DNA of 64,000 nt, from assembly GCA_036867785.1 (NCBI GenBank), contig CP145424.1:434001-498000 (forward strand). Direction: 5' to 3'. The position numbers and the translations under genes were made by a program. Shown piece after piece: positions 9,807 to 23,253 of the stretch. This stretch comes from Plasmodiophora brassicae (taxonomy: Eukaryota > Endomyxa: Phytomyxea > Phytomyxea > Plasmodiophorida). The notes under the pieces are model-generated. The model ran no database searches. It worked only from the letters and a program-made list of their open reading frames with translations, and was not told where the DNA came from. Each line of letters starts with the position of its first letter. The stretch's first letter is position 1.

Positions 9807-11574
9807 ATGAGGACATCGTGGGCAACGCTTGCAGTCGTTCTGGTGGCATGCCACCTGAAGTTAGTGACACCCCAGCCATCGCAGGCAGTTCCCCATCTCG
9901 GTGCAGGTACCGGCGCGCTAGCCCCGACGTCAGCAGACATCAGCTGGATTCTGTCTCATGACGTATCTCCCCCAGACGTCAGCTCGGACCTATTGCACCG
10001 TCAGTGGAGTAGCACATGCTCATTGTTTTCCTCCTACCTGATCAAATGTGGCCGCCCATATAGACCTCGGTGGTCGTGCTTTACGACACGCCGATTCAGC
10101 AACCGATGACGACGTCATCGCCGGAAGCGCTCAGTACCAGGCGACATTAGCAGCGGTTTACGGCAACGTCCACGCCTGGCATCCAGAATCAAGTATCCAC
10201 AATCAAATTCAAGCCGACTCTCGACCTGAAGCTGACCAAGTCGTGTCGGAGTCGCTCTCTTGTGCATACCTGCCACGGCACTGTCCAGACCCTGTCTCAA
10301 GCGACCCTGCAATCAGCTATGGCGTTCCGCGGCCATCGTCAGCTGTCGGTGGCGGGCTATCGTCATCAATCAATGTGCCATTATTGCCATCCGCCCATGC
10401 AGATGAGCAATTCCCCCTTCCTTTTAACTCCAACGAGTGTCCTCCCACTGACGTTCATCTTCCGGTAGACCCCTGGTATGTCGAAAATGGCCTCTGGTCG
10501 GCATATCCCACTGGTAATGTCGTCTCCAGCATCGGGAGTGATGTGCCAGGGGTATCATCCGTCCTTTCTGATATGGACCTGCTCTCTTTTATCAACTCTG
10601 AAGGGCATTACCCCAGTGCTTTTCACTCTCCAATCAGCTCCTTACAAGTTGAGCTACAGTCGCAAATCGCTACCCAGATACCACCTGACACCTCTTTGAG
10701 CACATGGCCGGCTCACGCCATCGAGGACATTCCCATTGATACTCACTCCATAGACACCTCTCGTATCGTGTCTATTTCCTACGACGCGTCGCGTATCTCG
10801 GACGACGCCGAATGCTGTCCCCAGTCCTCTCAAGCTTTACAGGGACCGCACTTCCCCGACAATGAATACTGGATGGATACGGCGCCTTCCAATGTGCTTT
10901 CCGCAGCTGACTGGATTGTCTTGCAATCGATGCAGTGCTTGCAGAATCAAGTCGCCGCCGACCAAAACGCCTGGAATATGTTCCTTCCGGCTGAACTGAA
11001 TCCGGCTCAGATTCGTGAAGGCGACTACGGCACCCTCAAGGGGATAAGCGAACCCCCTTCCCTGCAGTCGCTCCCTGCATCCAGCCACGACCGCTGCACT
11101 GCTGTCCCGATCCCACCTGAACCAGTGCGAGCTCAAGGTACCACTGAAGAATCTGTCAGCATGAGCGGTTTGCAGTTGCAGCAAGGGCTGCCGAAACCTC
11201 ATGGGAGTCGACCCCAACGTCCCCGTGAGAAATGTGAGCATGGGCGTCGTCACGACAACTGCAAGATCTGCAGTCCGCACTATTTCTGTGAACCGCATGG
11301 ACGACGGAAATATGGTTGCACGATATGCGGCGGTTCCGGCACCTGTGTGCACGGGAGAGTGACCTACAAATGCGGAGATTGTGGAGGGAAGGGCATTTGT
11401 CCACACGCCCGACAGAGGCAACACTGCCGGGAGTGTCGAGGAAGCAGCATTTGCAAGCACGACAAGTATAAGTACCATTGCAAGGCCTGTGGTGGCAAGC
11501 GCATTTGCGTCCACCAACAGCAGAAAGGCCGATGTGGAGAGTGTCGTCGGGCGGCCGAACTCGCTATGGCCTGA
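9807..11574 (+). CDS. Zinc-repeat family, intact copy: signal peptide, disordered region, six CxH/CxxC repeats
   Basis: Exon 1 is 9807-9999 and exon 2 is 10064-11574, giving 567 aa; the intron of 64 nt runs from GTCAGT to CATATAG. Residues 1-25 (MRTSWATLAVVLVACHLKL) look like a signal peptide or anchor. Residues about 60-440 are low-complexity, rich in Ser, Pro, His and Asp. Residues about 455-560 hold six tandem units of the pattern C-x-H-x(6)-C-x2-C (CEHGRRHDNCKIC, CVHGRVTYKCGDCGG, CKHDKYKYHCKACGG and so on). This repeat is known from algae, amoebae and giant viruses and presumably binds zinc; its function is not established. A hydrophobic N-terminus on a zinc-repeat protein is odd. It may be secreted, or the true start may lie downstream. 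Two broken relatives lie at 1-940 and 54422-56463. Confidence 0.75.
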
Positions 11575-11657
11575 GCGCGTTGCATCTTGTCCCAAGTTGG
11601 GCAAATTGTACTGATTAAAGAGCAAATCGTGTGATCTCGAGCGGCGAGCGACATGTT

Positions 11658-12490
11658 TTAGCGGTGCGTTTGAGGGAACCGCCGGAAGCGACGTCGAAGT
11701 TTCCGTTCACGTTCGTGCGAAGGCGGCACATCGGGGTGTTCCAGTGCAATGTTGAACGCGCAGTTGCGCAGGCTGTGTGACGTGATTCCTGGCGAGAGCA
11801 GCTTCAATCGGCCGTTCGATATCAGGATTGTGACCGCACGGTTAATAACGTCCTTAAAGAACGTCTTTGGTTGCGAGCCGGCATCCCTGAAGAGGAACGG
11901 CTCTTCGACGCCTGACGACGCCAACGAACCCACCGTCCGTACGTAGGTGGTGGGCCCACGCGTTCAGGGCACTGCGCATCGGGTCCTGCATGGACTCGGC
12001 GATCCCCACGTGCTGGCCTTGGCCACCCTTCACTCTCATCAAGCCGAACTGTATGAGACCCCTGGCCATTCGCATCGACGTCTTTGTCTGCTTGGCTCCG
12101 CCGACGTCAGATCACGTTCGTCCCATGAGCAAGACAGCAAAATTCAGTGCCGCTCTGTCCACTGATCAGATGATCTATTCGACGTATCCAGCACAGCAGA
12201 CAGGTAGATAGACTTACAGCAACGATTGGGACCTTGGCGCGTTGTCGTCGGCGAGCGCGGTCGACATGAGGATCCAGTCGTCCTCGCTGAAAGCGGCCGC
12301 ATGCGACGCGACGCTCAGGCCCGCATGATGCCTGGCGACTGTGATCCCTTTGACAACTGCGTCGACCCTTGCCGACCAGTCGCCGTGCAAGCACGGGCGA
12401 ACCTTGGGCTATGTCCTGTGTCCGGTACACCAAGTCGACGTTTAGCTGACTGGGCCTCAATCGAACCGGCGAGCAGGTGAAGGCTGCCAA
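11658..12490 (-). mobile_element. Tyrosine-recombinase fossil (Crypton- or DIRS-type), broken
   Basis: Minus-strand pieces resemble a tyrosine recombinase. They are an N-terminal SAM-like segment (SEDDWILMSTALADD), a central strand region (MARGLIQFGLMRVKGGQG), a dP-x(4)-AL-x-AW segment, and SHSLRNCAFNIALEHP, which fits the family's H-x2-R catalytic block. The element is broken in a few places and no ends or target repeats are seen. Crypton DNA transposons and DIRS elements both use this enzyme type and cannot be separated here. It sits between the zinc-repeat gene and MTR4. Confidence 0.45.
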
Positions 12491-12632
12491 TCGCGGTGAA
12501 GGCTGAGCTTACTTTGTACAATGTTGACGTTACGCTCTGAGAAGATTGCTGACAATTGCCCATGTGACGCATTGCGGTGTCCGCCGCGGAGTCCGTGACG
12601 ATCCGTACGCAGTCAGGCGCGTGGCATTCAGG

Positions 12633-15600
12633 ATGACTGAACCGTGCTTCGATGTCTTCGAACGGTCACAACAGGCGCCGGTCACCGGCGTTAAACGAAC
12701 GATCGATGAGATGAACGCCACTGATGAAGATGGCAATCTGCGGACTGTGGTCATCCCGGATGAGCCGGATGGCAAGCGCAGCAAAACCGGCGCGTTTGGT
12801 GTCTACCAGGAACAGGACTATGAAGTCGTCACCGTAAGCGCGGTTCCATTGTGTTCACCTGCGCTATGACGTAATTGTGTGTGTCAGACCGAAGGATGCG
12901 TTCATGAGCGTGTTTTTCCACCTCGGTATGATCGATCTTCCCATACGGTCAAGGAGCCGCCTGTCGAACCAGCTAAGAAGTATCCGTTCGTCCTCGATCG
13001 GTTCCAGCAGGTGATCGTAGGCCCACCTGCCTGCGGCTTAATCATTGCTGATTCACGTTCCGCCTGCAGATCTCTGTAGATTGTCTGGAGAATAACGAGT
13101 CCGTGCTTGTCGCAGCACACACATCAGCCGGAAAGACCGTTGTTGCCGAGTACGCTATTGCTATGTCGCTCCGAGACGGCCAGCGTGTCATATACACGTC
13201 GCCGATCAAGGCGCTGTCGAACCAGAAGTACAGAGAGCTCAACGAGGAGTTCGGCGACGTTGGTCTGATGACCGGTGACGTGACGATCAACCCGAGCGCA
13301 TCGTGCCTGGTCATGACGACGGAAATCCTGCGGAACATGCTCTACCGCGGCAGCGAGGTCATGCGCGAAGTCCAATGGGTCATCTTCGACGAGATCCACT
13401 ACATGCGCGACAAGGAGCGCGGCGTTGTCTGGGAGGAAAGCATGATCCTCCTCCATCATAAGGTACCCCTGTCATCACGTCTACAGGATCAATGCGGGGA
13501 CCCACACCCATTTGCAGGTCCGCTTCGTGTTCCTGTCGGCGACCATACCGAACGCGCGCGAATTCTCCATGTGGATCGCCAAGCTGCACAACCAGCCGTG
13601 TAACGTTGTGTACACGGACCACCGCGTACGCGCAACTGCAGCGCCTGCGCGTGGCTTGTCTCTGATGTTATTTCGCGCGTGTAGCCGACCCCGCTGCAGC
13701 ACTACGTGTTCCCGGCGGGCGGTGAAGGCCTGCACCTGGTGGTGGACGACCGAGGCGAGTTCAAGGAGGACAACTTCCAGAAGGCGCTGGCCGGCATGAA
13801 CCAGGACAGCAGCGCGCCGGGTGCCAGGGCCAAGAAGGGCGGCAGCGCGCTGAAGAAGGGCGGGTCGGGGACGCAGGGCCCCAGCGACATCTTCAAACTC
13901 GTCCGGATGATCCTCGATCGTCGGTACGACCCCGTCATCATCTTCTCGTTCTCGAAGCGGGAATGCGAAGCGTACGCGCTGCAGATGTCCAAGCTGGATT
14001 TTACGAACGACGACGAAAAGAAGCTGATTCAGGTTCGGTCCGGCATCTAGTAGCGAAACCGATAGCGCTCTGACGTGCATATGCAGGAAATTTTCCAGAA
14101 CGCGATCGAGTCGTTGAGCGGCGAAGATCAGAACCTGCCTCAGGTCGTTAACATCATCCCCTTGCTGCGTCGTGGCATTGGCATCCACCACGGTGGCCTG
14201 CTTCCCATTGTCAAAGAGGTGGAAGAACTGTATCTGTTGAAGGGACGCCCGTTGACGCTCGGACAGGTGATCGAGATTCTCTTCCAGGAGTCGCTGCTGA
14301 AGGTCCTGTTCTCCACTGAGACGTTCTCCATGGGGCTGAACATGCCTGCCAAGACAGGTGCAGTGATGGAATCTGGTTTGTGTATATCCAGTTCTGATTG
14401 GCGATGTTCAGTCGTGTTCACGGCCGTCCGTAAGTTTGATGGCACCGACTTTCGTCTGGTGTCACCTGGCGAATACGTCCAGATGAGCGGACGCGCTGGA
14501 CGTCGTGGTCTGGATGCGCGCGGGCTGGTCATTCTGATGATGGAGGAGAAGCTGGAGCCCCATTCAGCTAAGCAGATCCTGCTTGGTCATGCGGACCCGC
14601 TGTACAGCAGTTTTCACCTCGGTACGATGAATGCCGTTCTCTCTCGTGTGTGCCCTGTGCTTACGGCCGCTGCTCAGGGTACAACATGTTGCTGAACCTT
14701 CTGCTGGTCGAGGAAGCTGACCCTGAATACGTGATCGAACGATCGTTCCACCAGTTCCAGGCTGGTCGTGCCGCCCCCGCGATTGCTTCACGGTGATCTC
14801 ATCTGTTACGACGTCGTCGTGCTTGGGTCATTTACAACGTCCTGTTCAGGCTACGTGAGATGGAAGCGTCCCGGGACGAGCTCGCCAGCAAGTTGAAGGA
14901 CGAGTCCGCGATGGTCGAGTACCATCACCTTCGCACTCGTGTCGATGCACTTACGGCCAAGATGCTCCAAGTTCGCAACGACCCATCCCATATCCTGCCG
15001 TTTCTGAACGCGGGTCGCCTTGTCACTGTCATGCACCCTGACCACGGTTGGATTTCGTACTTGCGTTTATCGCCGTCGATTCTTATTTTCTGACGTCAGG
15101 GACCGCGTTTGGCTGGTGCGCCCTGGTGAACTTCACGAAGAAGTCGCCGCCGAAACGGAGCGGCAGTCTCACGTCCGCCCCTGTGTTCCTTGTCGACGTG
15201 CTCGTCAAGTGCGAACGCATACCGGAGGAAGACGGCAAAGGTTTGCAATCACGATGGCAACGTCTCGCGCAACCAGCTCACGCGTTCGTCAGGGAATATC
15301 GTGCCCTGGACCGGGACGGACGAACGATCGTCGGCGCGTGTTATTCAGCTTCCCATGTCGGCCGTCGAACGCGTCAGTTCACTGCGCATCTCCCTCCCTA
15401 AGCAACTTACAGGTTGGTCCTATCGACGTACCTGTCATGGTACGACCCGGCTCATTTGTTTGTCCAGCACGCGATGCGGGTCTCCCTGTTATCCGATCTA
15501 TCGACGAGGTGGTTCGTCGGTTCCCGAAAGGAATCCCTGAGCTGGATCCGGTTGAGGACATGAAGATCACGGAGAAAGGATTCGCCAAGTTGCTGAGGCA

Positions 15601-16419
15601 GATTGAGTCTGCTGAAACGGATCTGGCCGCGCACCCGTATCACGACAGCGCTGTCAAAGACGACCCTGACATGCGCGCCCAATGGGATGCCTTCATCAAG
15701 AAGCGCGCCGCCGACAAGGACATTAGCATCCTGAAGAAGGAGGTCGAGAATCTGTCGAAAACGTCGTTGTTCGCCTCGAACTTCAAGGCCATGAAACGTG
15801 TCCTGCGCCGTCTCGGGTTCATCACGAAGGAGAACGTCGTCGACACGAAGGGTCGCGTTGCCTGCTGCATCAGCACCGCTGATGAGCTCCTTGCCACTGA
15901 ACTGATCTTCTCGGGTGTCTTCAACGAGCTGTCCACCGAGCATGTCGTCGCGCTTGTCTCCTGTCTGGTGTATACCGAAAAGGTATGCTGTCATGGATAT
16001 GTTTGCAGGAAGCGCCTCCTTATGTGGAATGCCGTCAGGGTGACGAGAACCTGCACCTGGAAGAGCCGCTTGCTGCGCCGTTGAGAACGCTTCGCGACCA
16101 CGCGAAACGCATTGCAGAAGTATCGAACGAGAGCAAGTTGCAGCTGGACACGACCGAGTACGTGTCGTCGTTCAAACCGGACCTGATGCCGCTGGTGCAG
16201 GCCTGGTGCCGAGGCGCGAAATTCGCTGATGTGTGCAAGATGGCCCCGTCGATCTTTGAGGGCAGCATCATCCGGTGCATGCGGCGCCTGGAGGAGTTGC
16301 TGCGCCAGCTGAGCTCCGCCGCCAAGCTGATCGGCAACGCCGACCTGGAAACGAAGTTCGACCAAGGCATTGCGCTCATCAAGCGCGATATCGTGTTCGC
16401 GGCATCACTGTACCTGTAG
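12633..16419 (+). CDS. MTR4: MTR4 / SKIV2L2-type RNA helicase of the nuclear exosome
   Basis: Fourteen exons: 12633-12833, 12888-13010, 13070-13462, 13518-13625, 13685-14032, 14087-14218, 14267-14357, 14412-14621, 14678-14792, 14850-15046, 15100-15240, 15293-15412, 15468-15982 and 16009-16419. They close in frame at 1034 aa, against about 1040 in animals. MTR4 is the DExH ATPase that feeds RNA to the nuclear exosome (TRAMP/NEXT complexes). Visible are Walker [45 protein letters not shown] (motif VI), the arch/KOW region with shortened loops, and a C-terminal DSHCT domain ending [12 protein letters not shown]. The start [13 protein letters not shown] is followed by a short acidic N-terminus. 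Introns are 48-59 nt except the last, which reads best as 26 nt. The intron 14219-14266 has a length divisible by three and no stop, so it could be mistaken for coding sequence. Confidence 0.95.
14219..14266 (+). other. Stop-free 48-nt intron of MTR4
   Basis: It begins GTGGAAG and ends CGGACAG. Leaving it in would add 16 residues in the RecA2 domain between LPIVKE and VIEILFQE, where animal and fungal MTR4 are continuous. It is therefore called an intron although it keeps the frame open. Confidence 0.75.
15983..16008 (+). other. Candidate 26-nt intron of MTR4
   Basis: The sequence runs GTATGCTG to TTTGCAG. Its removal joins SCLVYTEK to [10 protein letters not shown], restores the frame and keeps the conserved DSHCT sequence on both sides. 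Using the earlier GT at 15968 would give a 41-nt intron but would delete conserved VYTEK. Confidence 0.55.
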
Positions 16420-16437
16420 TAAATGCTTCATTAAGTA

Positions 16438-19400
16438 TCAGGCTCGTGTTGCGCCAGCAGCCTTTCGACGCTGAATCAGCCGCTTAATATCGCTGCATTT
16501 GTCGATGACGTCGGGGTTCGTGTCGGACGCCAGACGAAACATCAGGTCGTGCACATCGTCGAGCCGGGCCTTTGGCTGTTCTGATCGCTGCAGTACGGCT
16601 AGCAGCAGGTCCAGCGCAGCAGTCCGGATTGATTCCAGCTTGCCCTCGTTGAGTGCTGCCATGGCCGACGATATGATGCCATCCAGCAATGTCGGGTCGA
16701 CGGCGGCTAAAGCGTGTTCATCGTTGCCAGCACGCGACAGTAGCACTTGCAGACACCTCATTGCACACGAACGAACTTTGGGGTCGTGGCCACGACAACA
16801 TTGGCTAACAAGCTTGACAGCAGCATCGAAGGTCAATACTGTAAAAGTGTCAGGTCGGTCGACCCACAGGGACAATGGAAATCCAACCTGATTGTTGGGA
16901 CCAGGTATGAGCAACACAGCGCAGCGCGCTGTTAGTAAGATCATTCATCAGTTTCGCGTCCGAACGTGACGAGTCGCCTTGCGCAGCATCCCCGCCCTCG
17001 ATTAGTTCTCTTAGCAAAGTCGACACCGACGACAGCCAGTCGACCGACGGGAACAGCTGCGACATGTTCGCTATCAAGTCGAACACTCCGATGCGGAATT
17101 CGACCGGCTCAATTCTGCCAGCCTCACGCTAACGGCATGTTAGCAACGCGAACGCTGACGTTTCCCGCGATTTTACCTGAAGAGCGGTGGTAACTGCTTC
17201 CAGGACGTTGGGCGATGCACGAAAGTAATCAGGACACGTTCCGGAAATTGCCGCTAGGGCAAGCAGAGCACTCTCTTTACCGGCCCAGTATGGGCAGGAA
17301 ATGCACTCCATGACAGGATAGAACAGAGCAGCAAGACATTGGGACATATCTGGCAAACTGCATCAGTAGCACAGCCAGTAACCATCAAGGAGTACTACCG
17401 GTGTCTTTGACGACAGCAGCAAGCTTACAAATAGATATAAGCGCCGCACGCTTGTGATCGTATGCTGCCGACTGTAACGACCGTTTGATTGTCTCGATAA
17501 TACCATCCAAATACATTTTGGCCCCAGTTGTCGTTCCAAGCGTCCCATCTTCCCAGGCCTGCGATCAACTATCAGCACGCCTGGTATGGAGCAATCCTGC
17601 AACGGTACCTGCATCCACGGTGTAGAGATGCCATTGTCGTTATGATGCATTGCAATGAAACATGTCGGCATCAATGCGTTGCCGAACGGTCGCAAAGCCT
17701 CCGCTTTTACGGTTCTGGTTAGTTCGCGAGCGATGGCTCCTCCGAGTTCCATTTGGTCCCTGTCGAAGTAGAACTGCATAGAGGTGAACGCAGTACTCAG
17801 CGACAGCGGAATCGTCTCTTACTTGAATGGCTCGGTCTATGATGTGTTGTAATTCACTCGATCCTGCAACGGTAGCGACGCGAGCCAAGCACGCGACATA
17901 TGATGCCCGGACAGAAGGACCGGCACCTTCAAGGCCTACGGACAAGAGAGGTGAGCCATACACCATAATGAAGACAGTACGCCTAACCTTCGAGCAACGA
18001 GGATGTCAAAACTTGTGCATGTTGAGCGAGATGTGGTCCTAGCCGTTGCACAAGGCTAATGATTAGCTGCGCAGCACCGTCTAGAGTGGGGAGTCCAGTT
18101 CCTTGCCGAATAATGTCGACAACGGAGCTGATTACCTGGAGTAGTTCCCGTTCAGCTATAGGCGCGTACACTGTCCGTTCAGGTTACCTTGCCCGCAACA
18201 GATTCGTCTATATGCGATGCGACGGCGTTAAGTGCAGTTGATATTGGGCTCGCTTTCGCCATGGCCAGGCGTACTCCCTCTAGTTGCTCTTGCGTAACGT
18301 TTAGGCTTCCAGTGTGGAACATTGCATAACTGCAGTAGCAGAACACATCAGGTATGCGAGGATAGATTGGTGCTAGCGCATCTCACTTGAGAATCTAAGT
18401 AGTCAAAAGATGTTAGACCGCGATGTCTAGCAAATAGTACTTCATACCTGATTCTCTGACGTCGATAGAGCTTCTAGAAGAATGGGGACGATGATGGGCG
18501 AGTGAGGAGTGATTAGGCCTCCAGATACGTTGATGACACGGACAAGAGTTGATATTGCAACGGCGTTCACCTCTTTCGATCTCGCTTGTAGCCCATGGTT
18601 CAGAAGTACTGGCAGAATTATATCGAGAGCCGCCGCGGGAGCATGGTTCGACAGAATGGTGACGTCACATACTCTTTCCGCGAACGAGCATAATGCAACG
18701 CTCAGAGAGAGAGCACAGCTCCTGACGGCATCCTAAAGCAATCAGTTATTATTACTTAGTAATAGGTATTGCCCAAATGCCGACAAATCGCTTACGTTCA
18801 CATCGTCAATGACGAGGAACGCGTTCGTAAATAGCTGACCCAAGTGAGGTTGCATGACCTTAAAGCTTCGTCCAGCTATCAACTCCAACAATGCCAAACA
18901 GCTTGCCTGCCGGACACGAGCTTCCCCACTGACAAGAGATGCCACCATGTCGCCTATGATGGCATCAAAATTTGCAGTAACAGTAGCTGAAGGCTCTGGA
19001 ACGAGAATGGTCCACAGGGCCTTCATCGTTGTTTGAACACGCTTCAGAGGGTCGAACTGGTATCGGTACAGCTTTGGCAATATAGACGAAAGAGACAGCT
19101 TCAATGTTGCCCCTGTCTGATGGAGGCTGCCTATTGAGAACTTGCTGAACTGCTGCGATGCCCAGATAGGGTGTTGGCATGAAACATCGAGGAACCTGTA
19201 GGGGTTGGGCACAGGTAGCAAAAGAAGCATCACTATGGAACCGACCTGTAGACGAGTTCGGATCGACCCAGTTCAGATGCGATTGCGAGCATTTCTTTCA
19301 CGGACGATTCTGGGTCAACTTTAGAGGCAGTTGGGATAATGCGCTTGAGAGCCAGCAGAAGTTCGTCTTTGATGTGTATAGGGCTGTTGCCACGCATCGA

Positions 19401-22400
19401 TATCATGTAAAGCAGGTGGACGACATGATCGAATTACCTTGTATCGTAAAGAATAGCAAGACCTTTGCAAGCACACTCCTGTGTCAGTGCACGAGTCTCC
19501 ATCAGCAGTGATGCGAATGCTTCTTGAATGCGTTGGGAGCTTTCATGCAGGAAATCCCCTAAAATGAACCCGTTGTCAGTTGAAGAGTTGCCTACATAGT
19601 TAACAAGGTTTCGCAAACCGTTCTTGTTGATCTCAGTAACAACGCACAGCAGCCAAACCGCGCCGGCGCAACGAGACACAACGCTCCCGTTTTGAATCAT
19701 ATCATCCATAAGGCGACCGATCAAACTTTGCAGAATGGAGACCCGAAAAGCAGAATGTTGTCTCCCAGCACCACAGCAGATGACAAGGGACTCTCCCTGT
19801 TTCAGTGAAGACATTAGCACTCGTATCGAACAGTATTCATGAGAATATGAACATACAGCGGCGAACAGAATATTCTCATCGCGAACGTTGGACAGCGCGA
19901 TTATGGAATCGACAATAGAAGCTACTGCTCCACTGTCTGTTTCGGCAAAGATGGCTAAACTACCGAGCGCCAGAACTGCGTTTTCAGATGCTCGGTACTC
20001 GGCTTGACAAGAACGGGCCACCAATTTTAAGCTCTCGACGACCGGCCCAATGTTATGCACTGGAAGCCTGCCGCTCCTGGCGATCAGGGAGACAGAGAAA
20101 CACGCACCCGATGAGACTAAGCAAGGCCTACGTTAGCAACACCGTTTGTGATTCTGAGGATACCAAGTGCCAAACTGACAAAGTGGTATGGAATTTGATA
20201 TGTTACTTGTGATGATAGATACAGGTTCCTCTAAACTCTCCCTGTAAAACAATTGCAATGAGGTCAGAGATGCCAACCTTCCAATGCGCATATATGCTGC
20301 GTACTAACGGAGGAAGCTTTCGTGAATCGAGGCATGACGCTATTAGGTTCCCAAGTGCAACAATGCTTCCATGGACAAAACCGTTGCCCTAACGGACGGA
20401 GCTTTAGACTGACGCAATTGGGTTGCAGGCACACTACCTTCCGGGTTGGCGGTCGTCTAGTTTGCTCAGCAAGCCGGTTGATGTAGTCGGTGATATGTGA
20501 CGATGGAACAGAATCTCGTCTGGACACTAGGCCAAGGACTTCGGATAGATGCAGTCGCGTGTCAATGTCTTCACTCCCGCAGACCGAGAGGAAAAGCCAT
20601 TCCATGTTCTAGGGTTCATTGCCCATCAGGATCACACTACACAATGGCCAGTCTTAATCTTTCGAACCTTCTCGGTGCATAGTTCCTGAAAAACAGGCTC
20701 TACTGAGAGCGACGTTAACTGAAGAAGCGAAACGGACGCTTCTCGCTGAAGCGCAGAAAGACCCTCGGCGGGTAACGGATAACTACGATTTCGTCAGTGT
20801 TACCCGAACAACCATCCTGATATCGCCCACCTAGCGAAAGCACGACGAATCTTTGAATAATATGACATGACCGCCTGCTGGCTGACACTGCACACACTCT
20901 TCAAAAAGCTACCAATGCTGACACCGCCCTAAAGTCACGATAAGCATTGCGGCCCAATCAATTTGTCAAAGACAAAAACCTGCTGAGCAGTTGAGGCAAT
21001 ACACAGACGCAGGAAAACGAGAGTATGTTGAAGAATCAGGGGGGTTTCGCTGGCATCTTCTGCGAGGCTATCCAAGTACTCGATCATCGTGACAAAATCA
21101 GGATACGGACTCAAAACGCCAGAGGCGGGGGCTGAAATGCAATTGTCTAAGCCGCATATTACCCAAGATGAGCGGTTGGTTCCGACAGGTAGATTCGTCG
21201 GCAATAGTACTAAAGGAGATAGATTCTCGACGAGGAAGAAGTGATGCTTTTGCTGTTTCCCGAACCTGAGCGCTTGGGTCGGCAACCTGCACAAAGAACC
21301 CGTTACGGGAACGTTGACTGAAGATATCGACGCGGTGGACAACCATCAAGAGCGCTGCGACACGTGCTTCGCAGTCTCTGAACGCATACAGGTCGGAAAG
21401 CCAAGTTAATGCAGCGACTCGCAGTGGAGCATTTGCTTCGCTATGGTCGGACGACGTCAATTTGACGAATTGTGCTAGGTTATCGAGTTAGTTGCTGGTT
21501 AGAAAAAGATGTCCATCTGATAAATACATTTCAGTTCGTTGCGGATGCTTCCTGGGGCCCAACGCCCATATGTCTTAGCGATGCGAGATAGTGCTCCGTT
21601 CAAGTCTGGCTTGACATGCGGTATTTCACTTGATAGTTGACTGAAAAGAAACGAAGGAATCTGATGAAATGACGCGCTGAGCCGACTGCACGTATGACCA
21701 CAATGCGAGCAACCTGAGTCGAATTAACCGCAAGCTTGGGAACAACGCCAATGAGACTCGCCAGACAGTCGTAGACCTGGCTCCGGATAAGGCAAGAGTC
21801 GGTGTTGGACAAAACTTGCGGATCGTTGACCCTGCGATTTCACTAAGGGATAGAAGGTAACCCAAGATATTAACTAGGTACCTTTGAAACAGCTTAAGAA
21901 GTAAACCCAGGATCAAGGTGCCCACGGGTTCAATATGCTTCGGCGAAGTTGTCTTAATCGTAAATGCCAACAGGTCCATCCCGTAGCGGGTCAGACGGAC
22001 GACCGAATGGGCTCCAAACGCAGCGTCAAATATCACCTAGAGAGCATGAGCGCAAGTTCATAGTAGGCCAAATGACGTCCGAGTAAACCTTGAGAAGCGG
22101 ACCGAAGAGTTCGGCTGCCGCGTACTGGGACTTGGACAGTGAGAGTACAAGTTGGAGTTTCAGGGGCAGACTAGCACACTTGCGCTGGTTGGATCCTGTG
22201 TGGAGCCGTTATTGTACGTAATTCGCGGTTGTTAACATGGCGAACCAGAATATAACGAAGCCATGTGCTGGGCAACTGCTGGGGAATTCACGTCTCCTTT
22301 TCCCAGCTGCCGAAAAAGGACTTCTGCTCTGTCGACGACTTCGTGGTTGGAATCGCTGATAGCAATCAGCCCTAAAACGAACACCTAAACCAGTATATGC

Positions 22401-23253
22401 TTAAAGGCAGGTTATAGGCTGGCCATATTACTATTAACCTCGTCAGGAGTGAAAATTCCGCTATTGAGGAATTTCAGGATCGCTAGTTTCGTCATCTTCA
22501 GTGCTTCAATCGACTTGTCCACCTTGGCAAGTGCTGACCAGGATTCCGACGACTGGCCAAACCCCGGTTCCTTTGGTATAGAGTATTCTTTAGGAAAACT
22601 CTGTAAGCGCCCTACATTACATACCTCTGCCTGCGAGGAGGTACCGACCGGATGAAGTAGCAGAAGGTCCTCAAATACGCCCAGAATCCACTGTCGATCT
22701 GACAGCAACGTCAGCATCGGTTGATAGAATGCCTCCAAAACAAATACCTTTCGCTTCTCCGGTAAAGCTCATCAGCTCGCGATTGTGTGCAGCATCGTAA
22801 GCCCATACGATATGAGGCAATGTGCAGATGATCGCGCTTATCAAGGACTGGCGATGAGTTGTCGGCCGTTGCGATGCTCCAATTAGCAGAGAGTTCAAGA
22901 GCGCCTGACGCTCTGCCGCTGGCTCACGGCGTATTCCTTGCTCAATGAACATGAGCGTAAAAGCGCCTAAGAACTCGTTGAGCACTTCACATTTGAATTC
23001 GACACTAGGGCAGACCAATGACAGCGTTCTGTCCTGCGGGCGATCTGTACAGTTGGATGAGCTGGTCAACGGGCAGGCGAACGCTAGACGTATCCCGAAC
23101 ACGTTCCTGAATATACTTCATAACGCGGATCGCCTGATCGCGAGTCCTCGCGTCCGGCCTGCCGAGGAACACCATCAACCTCGGCAGGGCCGTCTGAAGG
23201 ACTCGCTCCAGATCGGCATCCTCCGTCCCGCCGAGTCGCATTCTGTACTCCAT
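16438..23253 (-). CDS. ECM29: ECM29 / ECPAS proteasome-associated HEAT-repeat adaptor
   Basis: ECM29 is a HEAT-repeat scaffold of about 1800 aa that binds the 26S proteasome and links it to other cell components. The start MEYRMRLGGTEDADLERVL and the next 80 residues match the ECM29 N-terminus (RLPVDQLIQLYR against LPVETLLVQYQ). Exon 1 is 23253-23016; a 49-nt intron (23015-22967) leads to GAFTLMFIEQG. Further recognisable exons are near 19200-18800 (YRYQFDPLKRVQTTMKALW, ARVRQASCLALLELIAGR), 20060-19440, and 17360-17130 (CPYWAGKESALLALAAIS). The last exon starts near 16820 and ends at 16438. Many short introns interrupt it, and I did not fix every boundary. No clear break was seen. It is transcribed towards MTR4 and the two stop codons are 18 bp apart, so the genes are convergent. 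Confidence 0.85.
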
